Source: JBBQWR01 sp038210495
Lineage (GTDB): Bacteria; Planctomycetota; Planctomycetia; Pirellulales; DATAWG01
Direction of reading: 5' to 3'
Length of the DNA stretch: 64,000 bases
Assembly: GCA_038210495.1 (NCBI GenBank)
Contig: JBBQWR010000024.1
Location: 11,330-75,329 of the forward strand
Shown in pieces: positions 1 to 7,818 of this stretch. A model generated the notes under the pieces. The model searched no databases. It saw nothing but the letters and a program-made list of their open reading frames with translations, and had not been told where the DNA came from. The position numbers and the translations under genes are program-made. The first letter of the stretch is position 1, and each line of letters begins with the position of its first letter.

Positions 1-736
1 TGATTTGTCCACCTGCGGCCGACGCATCGATGACGTAATACTTCTTGATTTCTTCTTGGAGTCGGCCGACGTCCTTGCGAGCCGCGGCAAGTTGTACCGT
101 AATCTCGGCGATTCGCTTCTCGTAGACGGCCTTCTGCTCGTCGATGGCCTTGTTCTTATCCGTCTTCTCTTTGACGAGCTGTTCCTTTTCGGTGGTCAGC
201 GCGACCACCGCGTCCTTGTACGCCTTCCGCTCGTTTTCCAAGTCGGCGATCGCGGCATCGCGAGCCTTGACCACCTCAACGAGCTTGGCCTCCGATTTAC
301 CCTGGGCGTCGGCGAGCTGCGCGGTCAGTTGCTTGACAACCTTGTCGCGGGCTTCGGCCGTGTCTTCCTTGGATTTGATCGCGTCGGCCAGTTGACCGAG
401 TACCTTTCTTAGATTTTTCGAGTCGTCGGGCACGCTGGCCAGTCCCAGCGCGGCGGCGTACTTGGTGTTGATCTCGTCGTTCTGTTCGCTCAGGGCCGTC
501 TTGACCACGCCTTCGCCAGGCGCATAGCCGATCAGTTGCAGCAGCGAGTCGACGTCTTTGGCGGTATCGGCCCGCTTCGTTTCGATTTGGGCCTTGTCGG
601 CGCTGGCGACCTTCAACTTGTCGTCGAGCTCGCGAGAGTTCTTGAACAAGACATAGGTCGAGGCGCTCATCATGATCGTGAGAATCACGAAGATAATAAG
701 CGCGATGTGTAGACCTTGATTTTCCCTGGCTGCCAT
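1..736 (-). CDS. Membrane-anchored coiled-coil protein, 3' end beyond window
   Basis: The reading frame starts at ATG 736 after a good Shine-Dalgarno (AGAGGAGAG) and stays open to the left edge, giving at least 245 residues. Residues 1-9 are short and polar, residues 10-28 form one transmembrane helix (IALIIFVILTIMMSAS core), and from about residue 33 the chain is Lys/Glu/Ala/Asp-rich with a long heptad-like pattern. This is typical of an inner-membrane protein with a long periplasmic or cytoplasmic coiled coil. No catalytic motif is visible. The family is not recognised and the C-terminus is missing. The reading frame is clear; the function is unknown. Confidence 0.8.
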   Translation of the reverse strand, partial: MAARENQGLHIALIIFVILTIMMSASTYVLFKNSRELDDKLKVASADKAQIETKRADTAKDVDSLLQLIGYAPGEGVVKTALSEQNDEINTKYAAALGLASVPDDSKNLRKVLGQLADAIKSKEDTAEARDKVVKQLTAQLADAQGKSEAKLVEVVKARDAAIADLENERKAYKDAVVALTTEKEQLVKEKTDKNKAIDEQKAVYEKRIAEITVQLAAARKDVGRLQEEIKKYYVIDASAAGGQI

Positions 737-1121
737 AGAAGCGCTCTCCTCTGGGGGCCAAAAGCCCCGCCGAATGTGAACCAGCAAGCCGAAACGTCAG
801 CAGAAAAGAAGTCGAACGTCCAGCCTCTAGCCGCGCCGATGCCCTGGAACCGGGCCGCCGCATTATATTTCCGAAAAACCAGACCGACCTATTTCCGGCC
901 CGGCGCCACTGCCTATACCTCGACGATTCAACGAACAAATCGTCCGCGAACCGCCAAGACGGCACGTAAAATTCGGGCCGTTGACGACCTGAATCGACAC
1001 CATTTGATGATAAACAGGCGGGCGCGAAGTGTCAACGAAATCCGCTTTTTGCCAATAACTCGGCTTGAGACGCACCCTGTCTTTGTCGCATCTTTCGACA
1101 TCAGTCGTCACCCGCAGGCAG

Positions 1122-2900
1122 TCAGCCCACATTGCCGCGAGGCAGGGGCATCGGGTCGCTCGTACGACCGCCGTCCATGGGCAATGCTTGCCGCTGGGAG
1201 AGAAGTTCCGCGACGACCCGATCGGGATTGTGCCAAGCCGACCAGTTACGGGCGAATTGCGCCGCCGTGTGGCGATAGTGGTCGATGTTGTCGATCATGT
1301 CTTGCAGAAGTTCCGAGGCTTGCGATGGCGTCGCCGCAACGAGGCCCACGGCCCCCCGCGGCGTCAGGCGATCGCCATGAGCATCGGCACCGAGGAAGCA
1401 TGCTTCGACGTCTTGGAACTGGACAGGCTCGGCGCTGTAGGCGTTTCGCCAATCGACGCTCGCCGCGACGGCGCCGGGCGGCACGCGGATCAGCGCCGTG
1501 TTCCACAGGCCCGCTTTTCCTGGCCCGATTACCGACTCCCATTGATCGAGCAGATTGCCGTCCGCCGAAACGAACGTTGTCTCCGCGCGAACATAGGCGC
1601 CCGCCGCGGCGCCCAGGTCCTTGGGCCAATGAAAAAACAACAGCATGTCGCAAGCGTCGGTTGGAGCGGCAAGCGACGACAGCGGTTGCACCCGCGCCCT
1701 CGACAACATGCGGCCGGCGTGCCGCAGGCCGGTGTGATACTCGCGCGTCGCTTCGGCCAACTGATCGGCCATCCAACAACCGGCCGAAGTGAGCACCGGC
1801 CGACCGGCGGTCAGTAGCTCGACCAGCACGCCGGAGCATCGCGAAAAATAGGGCTTGCGGTTGTAGAGCAACAGACCCACGTCCGTCGCTTGCACCAGCC
1901 GGCAAAACTCCTCGCTCCCCAGCGGCTTCTCGAGCAGTTCGATCTTATCCTGCGGAAAGCGTTTCAGGGCCGCCAGACTCTCGAGCACCACCGCGTGCTT
2001 GTTTTTGGCCGACTGCGAGAAATGAAAATTCGACTGCACGATGAATCTCGCTCGATCGGTCTCGACATACTTGCGCCACATATCGCCAACAATCGCCGGG
2101 AGATATTGGTATCCCTTTTCATCTCGAGCATCGCCGAGATAAGTGATTCTGAGCGGACGACGATCGTCTTGAGCGTCATTCTGTCGATCGGCGCCGATCG
2201 GCTGCCGGACCGCCTGCAATGTGGGATTGACGGGATAGGGCAGCGTTTGAAACGGCGCCGCGGCCAATCGGTTGAACTGGACCGTGAGTTGATCGGTCGT
2301 CGTATAAAAGTGCAATCGATGATCGGCCGCCGGAGCGATCGCGGCCGCGAAATACTTCCGCAGGTTCGCGACCCGCTCGTCTTGGCCGGCGTAGTCGGGC
2401 TCGCAGCCCACGAAAATCGGAAAGTGGAACTGGAGATGCCAGTCGATCCTCCGCGTTCGCGAGTCGTGCCCCAAATATTGCCCCAGCCCCATCAGGTCCA
2501 ATTCCGACATGGTGGGAATCAAAACCTGATCGCCGGGTTGGAGGTCGATCTCTCCCAGCAGAGCGGCCGTATCGCGAGCAAATGCGGTGACTCGCTGCTC
2601 GCGACGACGATCGGTCCACTGCCGGCGGAGCCACCGCGGGACGAGAAAGTGATATTTCGACCGCTTGCCCTCCGGCGCCTCGTCGATCGAAAACCGATGC
2701 CGCGTGTAGGTCGTGTATTCGTAGACGGGGCGAATCTGCCAGTGCGGCGGTAGTTTGTCTTCGTGCTGGAACCGGCGATTGGTCGCGAGCCAGATTCCAA
2801 AACCGGCGCGATCCGCCGCCCGCAGAACGTGCAACGCATACTCGAAATGATGACCGCCGATGCTGCCCAGCGAATGGTCGATCAGAATAAATTTGGTCAT
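1122..2900 (-). CDS. Glycosyltransferase (GT-B fold) with inserted domain
   Basis: This 592-residue protein starts with a Rossmann-like segment (MTKFILIDHSLGSIGGHHFE), as in GT4-type glycosyltransferases. Near residues 330-377 it has the usual C-terminal GT-B stretch: the region around EELCRLVQATD-like sequence (EEFCRLVQATDVGLLLY), then a Ser/Gly loop and VELLTAGRPVLTS. About residues 390-513 do not fit a glycosyltransferase. They look like a beta-rich insert (LLFFHWPKDLG, then TTFVSADGNLL and RVPPGAVAASVDW), after which the GT C-terminal helix resumes (SQASELLQDMIDNID). ATG 2900 is preferred over 2930 because AAGGA lies upstream of it. The gene is divergent from rfbF and probably acts in the same surface-polysaccharide pathway. 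Donor and acceptor cannot be read from the sequence. Confidence 0.8.
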   Translation of the reverse strand: MTKFILIDHSLGSIGGHHFEYALHVLRAADRAGFGIWLATNRRFQHEDKLPPHWQIRPVYEYTTYTRHRFSIDEAPEGKRSKYHFLVPRWLRRQWTDRRREQRVTAFARDTAALLGEIDLQPGDQVLIPTMSELDLMGLGQYLGHDSRTRRIDWHLQFHFPIFVGCEPDYAGQDERVANLRKYFAAAIAPAADHRLHFYTTTDQLTVQFNRLAAAPFQTLPYPVNPTLQAVRQPIGADRQNDAQDDRRPLRITYLGDARDEKGYQYLPAIVGDMWRKYVETDRARFIVQSNFHFSQSAKNKHAVVLESLAALKRFPQDKIELLEKPLGSEEFCRLVQATDVGLLLYNRKPYFSRCSGVLVELLTAGRPVLTSAGCWMADQLAEATREYHTGLRHAGRMLSRARVQPLSSLAAPTDACDMLLFFHWPKDLGAAAGAYVRAETTFVSADGNLLDQWESVIGPGKAGLWNTALIRVPPGAVAASVDWRNAYSAEPVQFQDVEACFLGADAHGDRLTPRGAVGLVAATPSQASELLQDMIDNIDHYRHTAAQFARNWSAWHNPDRVVAELLSQRQALPMDGGRTSDPMPLPRGNVG

Positions 2901-3500
2901 CGAGCGCGCGTCCTTGCGTTGGCCCCCCATGTTCGCATGCCGAATTTATTTTGCCAAGATCGGTTCGGCCCGCAGACGATCGCCAAGTCCATAGCGCGAT
3001 GAAGCGCGAAGTCTCTAGAGCCGCGCGCGAAGTAGGCGGAGGGAGGCGCGAGGGCATCGGAAATTGGCAACCCCACCAGCGCAGACTTCGTGCGCGGCTT
3101 TTGCCGAAACCGAACGACGAACCGCTCGATCGATCGCCAGCACTTTTCTGATCTTGCCTCGGTCTGCCAATTCAGGTAATTCTTCGGCCTCCGCACGCGG
3201 CATTCACGGCGGGACGTCGTCATGTCGCGCCGGTTGTCAGAGGTCGGGGAGGCAGGCGGATATTTTCAATGGCGCCTTTCCGCGCGCCGAATATAGCCGC
3301 CAATCCTCCCTGTCTAGCTCAATCGAACACGAGCGAATGTGTATTGGCATCCAACGAGCGCCTTCGCGGCTGACCCATGACGGTCCGGCCTCGGAAACGG
3401 GGATAGTCCCCGGCAGTTTTTTTTGAGCAGTTCTTACTTTCGCGACACACGAGCCCGGCGCCGGACCGGGCCGCACAACGGAACAGGCGAGGATTGAACC
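2901..3500. other. 600-base divergent intergenic region before rfbF
   Basis: This lies between the divergent glycosyltransferase and rfbF and should hold promoters for both. I see no convincing gene; short frames here are Arg/Ser-rich and lack Shine-Dalgarno sites. The right third carries a terminator-like hairpin (3398-3424). No convincing -35/-10 pair can be assigned by eye. Confidence 0.5.
3398..3424 (+). terminator. Terminator-like hairpin in the leader of rfbF
   Basis: CGGGGA, loop TAG, TCCCCG forms a perfect 6-bp stem, then GCAG and eight T residues (3417-3424). It points at rfbF, 76 bases downstream, with no plus-strand gene before it. It could be an intrinsic terminator or attenuator in the rfb leader, or part of a dispersed element. 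Confidence 0.5.
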
Positions 3501-4271
3501 ATGAAGGTGGCAATTCTAGCGGGCGGACTGGGCACGCGATTGCAAGAGGAAACCGGGCTCAAGCCCAAGCCGATGGTCGAAGTCGGCGGCCAGCCCGTGC
3601 TGTGGCATCTCATGAACATGTATGCGGCCCACGGGCACAACGAGTTCGTCGTCGCCCTGGGTTACAAAGGCGAAGTGATCAAGAGCTATTTCCTCGACTA
3701 TCACAGCCTGCGAAACAGCTTGACCATCGACCTGGGCCGCGGCACGGTGCAGTCGCACGGTGAGGAGCGTGAAGATTGGAAGGTGCATCTGATCGACACC
3801 GGCCCGTCGACCGACACGGGCGGGCGCATCAAGCGGCTGCGTCGCTGGCTGGGTAACGAAACGTTCATGCTCACCTATGGCGATGGCCTGGCCGACATCG
3901 ACATCAATCAATTGCTGGCGTTCCATCGCAGCCACGGCAAGCTGGCCACGGTGACGGCCGTGCGACCGCCGGCGCGGTTTGGAAGTTTGACATTTTTTGG
4001 TGATTTGGTGACTCGATTCGACGAAAAGCCGCAAATTGGCGAAGGCTGGATCAACGGCGGATTTTTCGTGCTGGAGCCCGAAGTGCTGGATTACATCGCC
4101 GGCGACAATATCGTGTTCGAGAAGGAGCCGCTCGAACGTTTGTCGCGCGACGGCCAGCTTGTGGCCTATCGCCATCAAGGCTTTTGGCAGTGCATGGACA
4201 CGCTCCGCGATGTGCGGTTGCTCGAGCGACTATGGGCAGAGGGTCGGGCGCCGTGGCGAGCGGCAGCATAG
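3501..4271 (+). CDS. rfbF: Glucose-1-phosphate cytidylyltransferase
   Basis: RfbF makes CDP-glucose from CTP and glucose 1-phosphate, the first committed step to CDP-3,6-dideoxyhexoses. The 256 residues match the family length. The nucleotidyltransferase signature is at the N-terminus (LAGGLGTRLQEETGLKPKPM). TYGDGLADIDI carries the metal-binding Asp residues, and the family-specific C-terminal pieces GGFFVLEPEVLDYI and FEKEPLERL are present. A GAGGA Shine-Dalgarno precedes ATG 3501. It is first in the run rfbF-rfbG-GT2-SDR-rfbH-rfbE, all on the plus strand, separated from rfbG by an inverted repeat. Assignment is secure by family. Confidence 0.95.
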   Translation: MKVAILAGGLGTRLQEETGLKPKPMVEVGGQPVLWHLMNMYAAHGHNEFVVALGYKGEVIKSYFLDYHSLRNSLTIDLGRGTVQSHGEEREDWKVHLIDTGPSTDTGGRIKRLRRWLGNETFMLTYGDGLADIDINQLLAFHRSHGKLATVTAVRPPARFGSLTFFGDLVTRFDEKPQIGEGWINGGFFVLEPEVLDYIAGDNIVFEKEPLERLSRDGQLVAYRHQGFWQCMDTLRDVRLLERLWAEGRAPWRAAA

Positions 4272-4303
4272 TTGGCGATGCGCGATATGGTCGTCGCGAT
4301 ACT

Positions 4304-4367
4304 AACCCGCAGCGTCAGCGAGGATGTGCGACGTGGCGACCAAGAATCCTCGCTGACACTTCGGGTT
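4304..4367. repeat. Inverted repeat, AACCCG...GTCAGCGAGGA type
   Basis: The left arm AACCCGCAGCGTCAGCGAGG and right arm CCTCGCTGACACTTCGGGTT pair over about 21 bases with a four-base internal mismatch. They are separated by about 20 bases and sit between rfbF and rfbG. It resembles the dispersed palindromes common in planctomycete genomes and may mark mRNA processing or termination. Confidence 0.75.
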
Positions 4368-4413
4368 GGTATGCCCTTCCAAAAAATTTTAAAACTGACC
4401 CAGAGCCTGTTGC

Positions 4414-5544
4414 ATGGATGCCTCTTTCTGGTCCGGTCGTAAAGTCCTCGTCACGGGCCACACCGGCTTCAAGGGGAGTTGGCTGTCCCTTTGGCTATCG
4501 CGACTGGGCGCCGAGTCGGTCGGTTTTGCTCTAGCGCCCCCCAGCGAACCGAGTCTTTTCGAATCGGCCCGCGTCGGCGACGGCATGGTTGATGTGCGGG
4601 GAGATGTCCGCGATCTGGCGGCTTTGCACGCCACGATGGCCGAGCATCAGCCGGAAATCGTGTTTCATCTGGCCGCGCAGCCGCTGGTGCGGTTGTCCTA
4701 CGCACAGCCCGTCGAGACATTTGGGACCAATGTGCTGGGCACGGTGCATTTGCTCGAAGCGTCGCGCCACGTCGAGTCGGTGCGGTCGGTGGTGATCGTC
4801 ACGAGCGATAAGTGTTATGAGAACAAGGAATGGGCGTGGGGCTATCGCGAGAATGAGCCGCTCGGCGGTCGCGACCCTTATAGCGCCAGCAAGGGCTGCG
4901 CGGAGATCGCGGCGGCCGCGTATCGCCAATCCTATTTTGCGGATGATTTGCGGCTAGTCGGCGTGGCGACCGCCCGAGCCGGCAACGTGATCGGCGGCGG
5001 CGATTGGGCTCTCGATCGCTTGTTGCCCGACGCAGCCCGAGCGCTTGCGGAAAATCAAACGATCGTCGCCCGGCGACCCGCCTCGATTCGTCCTTGGCAG
5101 CATGTGCTCGAACCGCTCCGCGGCTATCTTTCGCTGGCGGAAAATTTGCATCGTGCTCCGGCCGAATATTCGGGGGCCTGGAACTTTGGCCCCCGCGACG
5201 AAGACGCCGCGCCCGTGGCCGACGTGCTCGACCGGTTCGTCGACCACTGGGGTAGCGGCGCCTGGCGGTCCGAAGGAGCGCTCACCGGCCCGCATGAAGC
5301 TCACTTGCTGAAGCTCGATTCGTCGAAGGCGCGCCATGGCTTGGGATGGCGACCGGCGCTCAGCCTGGATGAAGCCATTGAAATGACCGCCGCCTGGTAT
5401 AGGGAAGCGGACACCGCTAGCGGACATGATATTCGCGAGCTTTCCTGTCGCCAAATCGCCGAATACGAGCACAAAGCGGGAGTACGCAGCGTAGAACTTG
5501 CGCCAGCGCCGCGGACGTTGAAGCCGCGGCGGCAAGCCGCATGA
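4414..5544 (+). CDS. rfbG: CDP-glucose 4,6-dehydratase
   Basis: This extended SDR converts CDP-glucose to CDP-4-keto-6-deoxyglucose using bound NAD. Near the N-terminus, VTGHTGFKGSWLSLWL is the NAD-binding glycine motif in the form specific to RfbG (GHTGFKGSWL). YENKEWAWGYRENEPLGG and DPYSASKGCAE give the family loop and the catalytic Tyr-x3-Lys. ARAGNVIGGGDWALDRLLPD is a further hallmark. At 376 residues it is slightly longer than enterobacterial RfbG; the extra is a basic C-terminal tail. It follows rfbF and supplies the substrate for RfbH. Confidence 0.95.
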   Translation: MDASFWSGRKVLVTGHTGFKGSWLSLWLSRLGAESVGFALAPPSEPSLFESARVGDGMVDVRGDVRDLAALHATMAEHQPEIVFHLAAQPLVRLSYAQPVETFGTNVLGTVHLLEASRHVESVRSVVIVTSDKCYENKEWAWGYRENEPLGGRDPYSASKGCAEIAAAAYRQSYFADDLRLVGVATARAGNVIGGGDWALDRLLPDAARALAENQTIVARRPASIRPWQHVLEPLRGYLSLAENLHRAPAEYSGAWNFGPRDEDAAPVADVLDRFVDHWGSGAWRSEGALTGPHEAHLLKLDSSKARHGLGWRPALSLDEAIEMTAAWYREADTASGHDIRELSCRQIAEYEHKAGVRSVELAPAPRTLKPRRQAA

Positions 5545-5552
5545 TCGATCGA

Positions 5553-5662
5553 ATACATAGCCACGGCATCCTTCAGAACTTCACTAACTTATCCGAGCTT
5601 AGCAATATGACAGCTTCCTTTTGATTTTTTTTGACGGCGCGGCAGGATGCCGCGGCGGTGTA
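5553..5662. repeat. Inverted repeat, TACATAGCCGCGGCATCC family, copy 1
   Basis: Left arm TACATAGCCACGGCATCCT (about 5554-5572) and right arm AGGATGCCGCGGCGGTGTA (about 5644-5662) are imperfect inverse complements with three mismatches. The arms enclose about 70 bases between rfbG and the GT2 gene. The same arm sequences recur at 11095-11181 and 37018-37095, with a half copy at 33901-33937. Confidence 0.75.
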
Positions 5663-5670
5663 GGTGTTGC

Positions 5671-6660
5671 ATGGATCCGCTCGTTAGCGTGCTGGTGCCG
5701 ACGTTCAATCGTCGCAACCTGCTGGAGCGCGCGCTGGGGTCCATCCTGATGCAATCTTATCGTCAGCTCGAAGTCGTGGTATCGGACAATCACTCGACCG
5801 ACGACACGGCGGCGATGGTCGCCGACTTCGCGCGGCGAGACAGCCGAGTTCGCTATCAGACTAGCCCCGTTGGCAATACGTCGGCGATGCTCAATATCCG
5901 CTCGGCGCTTGACGCCGCGAGCGGCAAGTACGCTGTCGTGCTGGCCGACGACGATTTCTTTCTGGATTTCCGGTACATTGCCGCCGGCGTCGACATCCTG
6001 CGATCGCGCCGCCTCGGTCTGTTGACTCCCGATTGCGTACTCGGCCGCACGCCCCGGCAGGTGACGTCGCTCGACATGGCGCCGGTCACGTCTGGCCGCG
6101 AGTTCTTCCTCAATTTTTGGCGCAAGAATTATCACATTCCCGTCATCAGCAATCTGTTCGAAATCGCGATCGCCCGGCAATGCGATCCGTGGACCGAGCC
6201 GGATGTGCTCTACGCCGATGTCGAGCTGTGGCTCAAGATGATGACGCTGACGGACGTGGGCTATTACGATTGTCCGGCTGTTTATTATCATTTTCACGGC
6301 CGGAATATCGTGTCGACGATTTCGCTGGAGATGCACAAGAAGAACGTGCGTTTCATCGGCAACGCGGCCAAATTCGCCGAACCGGTCTTGGGCGCCGCCG
6401 CCATTCTGGAGTGGAAAAAAACGATGCTGGTCGAATATTTGCAACTCGTGCTTCGCGAAAATTGCCGTCCCAGCTATCGCGACTTTTTGGAGATGCGGTC
6501 GGTGCTCGAGCTCGATGGCCACTCACTGGGCTGGCGCCGGTGGCTGCGAATCGTGCAATATGTGCAGCGACAAACATGCCGCTCGGTGACGCATTTGTGG
6601 CGGCGGCCACAGTTTGGGCCGCGAGTCGGTGACAAAGTTCCGCAACCGGCGGGCTTTTAG
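5671..6660 (+). CDS. Family 2 glycosyltransferase
   Basis: This 329-residue protein has a GT-A domain at its start: VSVLVPTFNRRNLLERALGS, then VVVSDNHSTDDT, and a metal-binding ADDDF motif near residue 95. ATG 5671 places the first beta strand at residue 4; an upstream ATG (5647) would add nine residues encoded inside a repeat, so it is rejected. No membrane segment is evident, so it is a cytoplasmic or membrane-associated enzyme. Its position inside the dideoxyhexose run suggests it transfers a sugar, possibly the dideoxyhexose, to the surface glycan. Specificity is unknown. Confidence 0.9.
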   Translation: MDPLVSVLVPTFNRRNLLERALGSILMQSYRQLEVVVSDNHSTDDTAAMVADFARRDSRVRYQTSPVGNTSAMLNIRSALDAASGKYAVVLADDDFFLDFRYIAAGVDILRSRRLGLLTPDCVLGRTPRQVTSLDMAPVTSGREFFLNFWRKNYHIPVISNLFEIAIARQCDPWTEPDVLYADVELWLKMMTLTDVGYYDCPAVYYHFHGRNIVSTISLEMHKKNVRFIGNAAKFAEPVLGAAAILEWKKTMLVEYLQLVLRENCRPSYRDFLEMRSVLELDGHSLGWRRWLRIVQYVQRQTCRSVTHLWRRPQFGPRVGDKVPQPAGF

Positions 6661-6671
6661 CGCTACACGTT

Positions 6672-6741
6672 GTAGCGGAATTCGTAAGAATTCCGAGTTT
6701 TCAGCGGCCGTGTGGCTCCGAATTCTCGCGAATTCGGCTAC
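6672..6741. repeat. Inverted repeat with GAATTC-rich arms
   Basis: Arms of about 26 bases (GTAGCGGAATTCGTAAGAAT... and its near inverse complement ending GAATTCGGCTAC) enclose an 18-base loop. Each arm itself holds two GAATTC sites arranged as a smaller palindrome. It lies just before the SDR gene and overlaps the unlikely upstream start of that gene. Confidence 0.75.
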
Positions 6742-6786
6742 GGGTCGGAACCGGGCGAAAATAACTTGATCGGAGAAACCAGCCGG

Positions 6787-7740
6787 ATGGATTGGCAGGC
6801 GGAATTCGCCGATTCTTTTCGCGCCGCGCGGGTGCTCGTTACCGGCTCGACCGGCTTCATCGGCCGCGCGCTTTGCCAGGCGCTTCTCGCGCTGGGAGCG
6901 AACGTGCATGGGCTGGCGCGAGCGGCCGATCGAAGCTCAACGGGCGTGACCCCCTGGAACGTCGACCTCCGCGACGCGGCTCGAGTGGACCAGGTCTATG
7001 CTGAGATCCGGCCGACGTATGTGTTTCATCTCGCCGCCCAGGTTACCGCGCGGCAGGAACCTGATCTGATTCGCTCGATGCTCGAACACAATTTGCTCGG
7101 CAGCGTTAATTTGTTGCTTGCCGCGGTCCACAATCCGTGCCGGCGAATCGTGATTGCCGGGAGCGCCGAGGAACCGCTGGGCGAAATTCGTCGGGCGGCG
7201 CCGGCGTCTCCGTATACGGCCGCAAAAACGGCGGCCGGAATCTACGCGCGCATGTTCAATCGCGTTTACAATTTGCCCGTGGTAATCGCGCGGCCGTTTC
7301 TGACGTATGGCCCGGGGCAGGACGTGACGAAGCTGATTCCCTATACGATTCTCAAATTGCTGGGCGGTGAATCGCCGCGGCTCGCGAGCGGCGGCAGGCT
7401 CTGCGATTTTGTGCATCTCACCGACGTCGTGCGCGGCATGCTCTGGTCGGCGATTCAGTCGGGAATCGAGGGGCAAACGCTCGACTTGGGCAGCGGTCAA
7501 GTTATAAGCATCCGCGCGGCCGTCGAGATGGTGGCTCAGTTGATCGGCGCCGCAGCGCCCGTGCGTTTTGCCGCCGCGACCGACCGAATCGCCGAGCCAC
7601 CCTTGATTAGCGATGTGGAAACGTCCCGGCGATTGCTCGGCTGGGAACCACGTTGGACACTTCGGCGAGGGCTAGAAGACACGATCCAGTGGTATAGAGA
7701 CCGAGAGGATTTGCAGCGCCTCCAAAGACATTGTGCGTGA
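6787..7740 (+). CDS. NAD-dependent sugar epimerase/reductase, possible CDP-paratose synthase
   Basis: An extended SDR of 317 residues. VLVTGSTGFIGRALCQALL near residue 17 is the NAD(P)-binding glycine motif, HLAAQVTARQEPDL follows, and SPYTAAKTAAGIYARMF supplies the catalytic Tyr-x3-Lys. The family call is secure. A specific role as RfbS (reduction of the 4-keto group to give CDP-paratose) is inferred from its place between rfbG and rfbH/rfbE, because that step is otherwise missing. ATG 6787 is chosen because GGAG lies eight bases upstream and earlier codons fall in a repeat. It could instead act on a different nucleotide sugar. Confidence 0.75.
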   Translation: MDWQAEFADSFRAARVLVTGSTGFIGRALCQALLALGANVHGLARAADRSSTGVTPWNVDLRDAARVDQVYAEIRPTYVFHLAAQVTARQEPDLIRSMLEHNLLGSVNLLLAAVHNPCRRIVIAGSAEEPLGEIRRAAPASPYTAAKTAAGIYARMFNRVYNLPVVIARPFLTYGPGQDVTKLIPYTILKLLGGESPRLASGGRLCDFVHLTDVVRGMLWSAIQSGIEGQTLDLGSGQVISIRAAVEMVAQLIGAAAPVRFAAATDRIAEPPLISDVETSRRLLGWEPRWTLRRGLEDTIQWYRDREDLQRLQRHCA

Positions 7741-7750
7741 TTCGTCCGCT

Positions 7751-7786
7751 CCCTCTCCCTCCGGGAGAGGGCTGGGGTGAGGGCCT
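7751..7786. repeat. CCCTCTCCCTCCGGGAGAGGG hairpin repeat
   Basis: CCCTCTCCC, loop TCC, GGGAGAGGG is a perfect 9-bp stem, followed by CTGGGGTGAGGGCC. Sequences of this form occur as scattered intergenic repeats in many high-GC bacteria. It lies between the SDR stop (7740) and the rfbH start (7819), and the false upstream start of rfbH (7777) is inside it. Confidence 0.75.
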
Positions 7787-7818
7787 TTGGAAAGCCGGAA
7801 GAAGAAAGTAGGAAGATC

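Noticed and set aside
1890..2753. 287-residue plus-strand ORF opposite the glycosyltransferase
   Set aside because: Shadow frame; no ribosome-binding site and no known motif.
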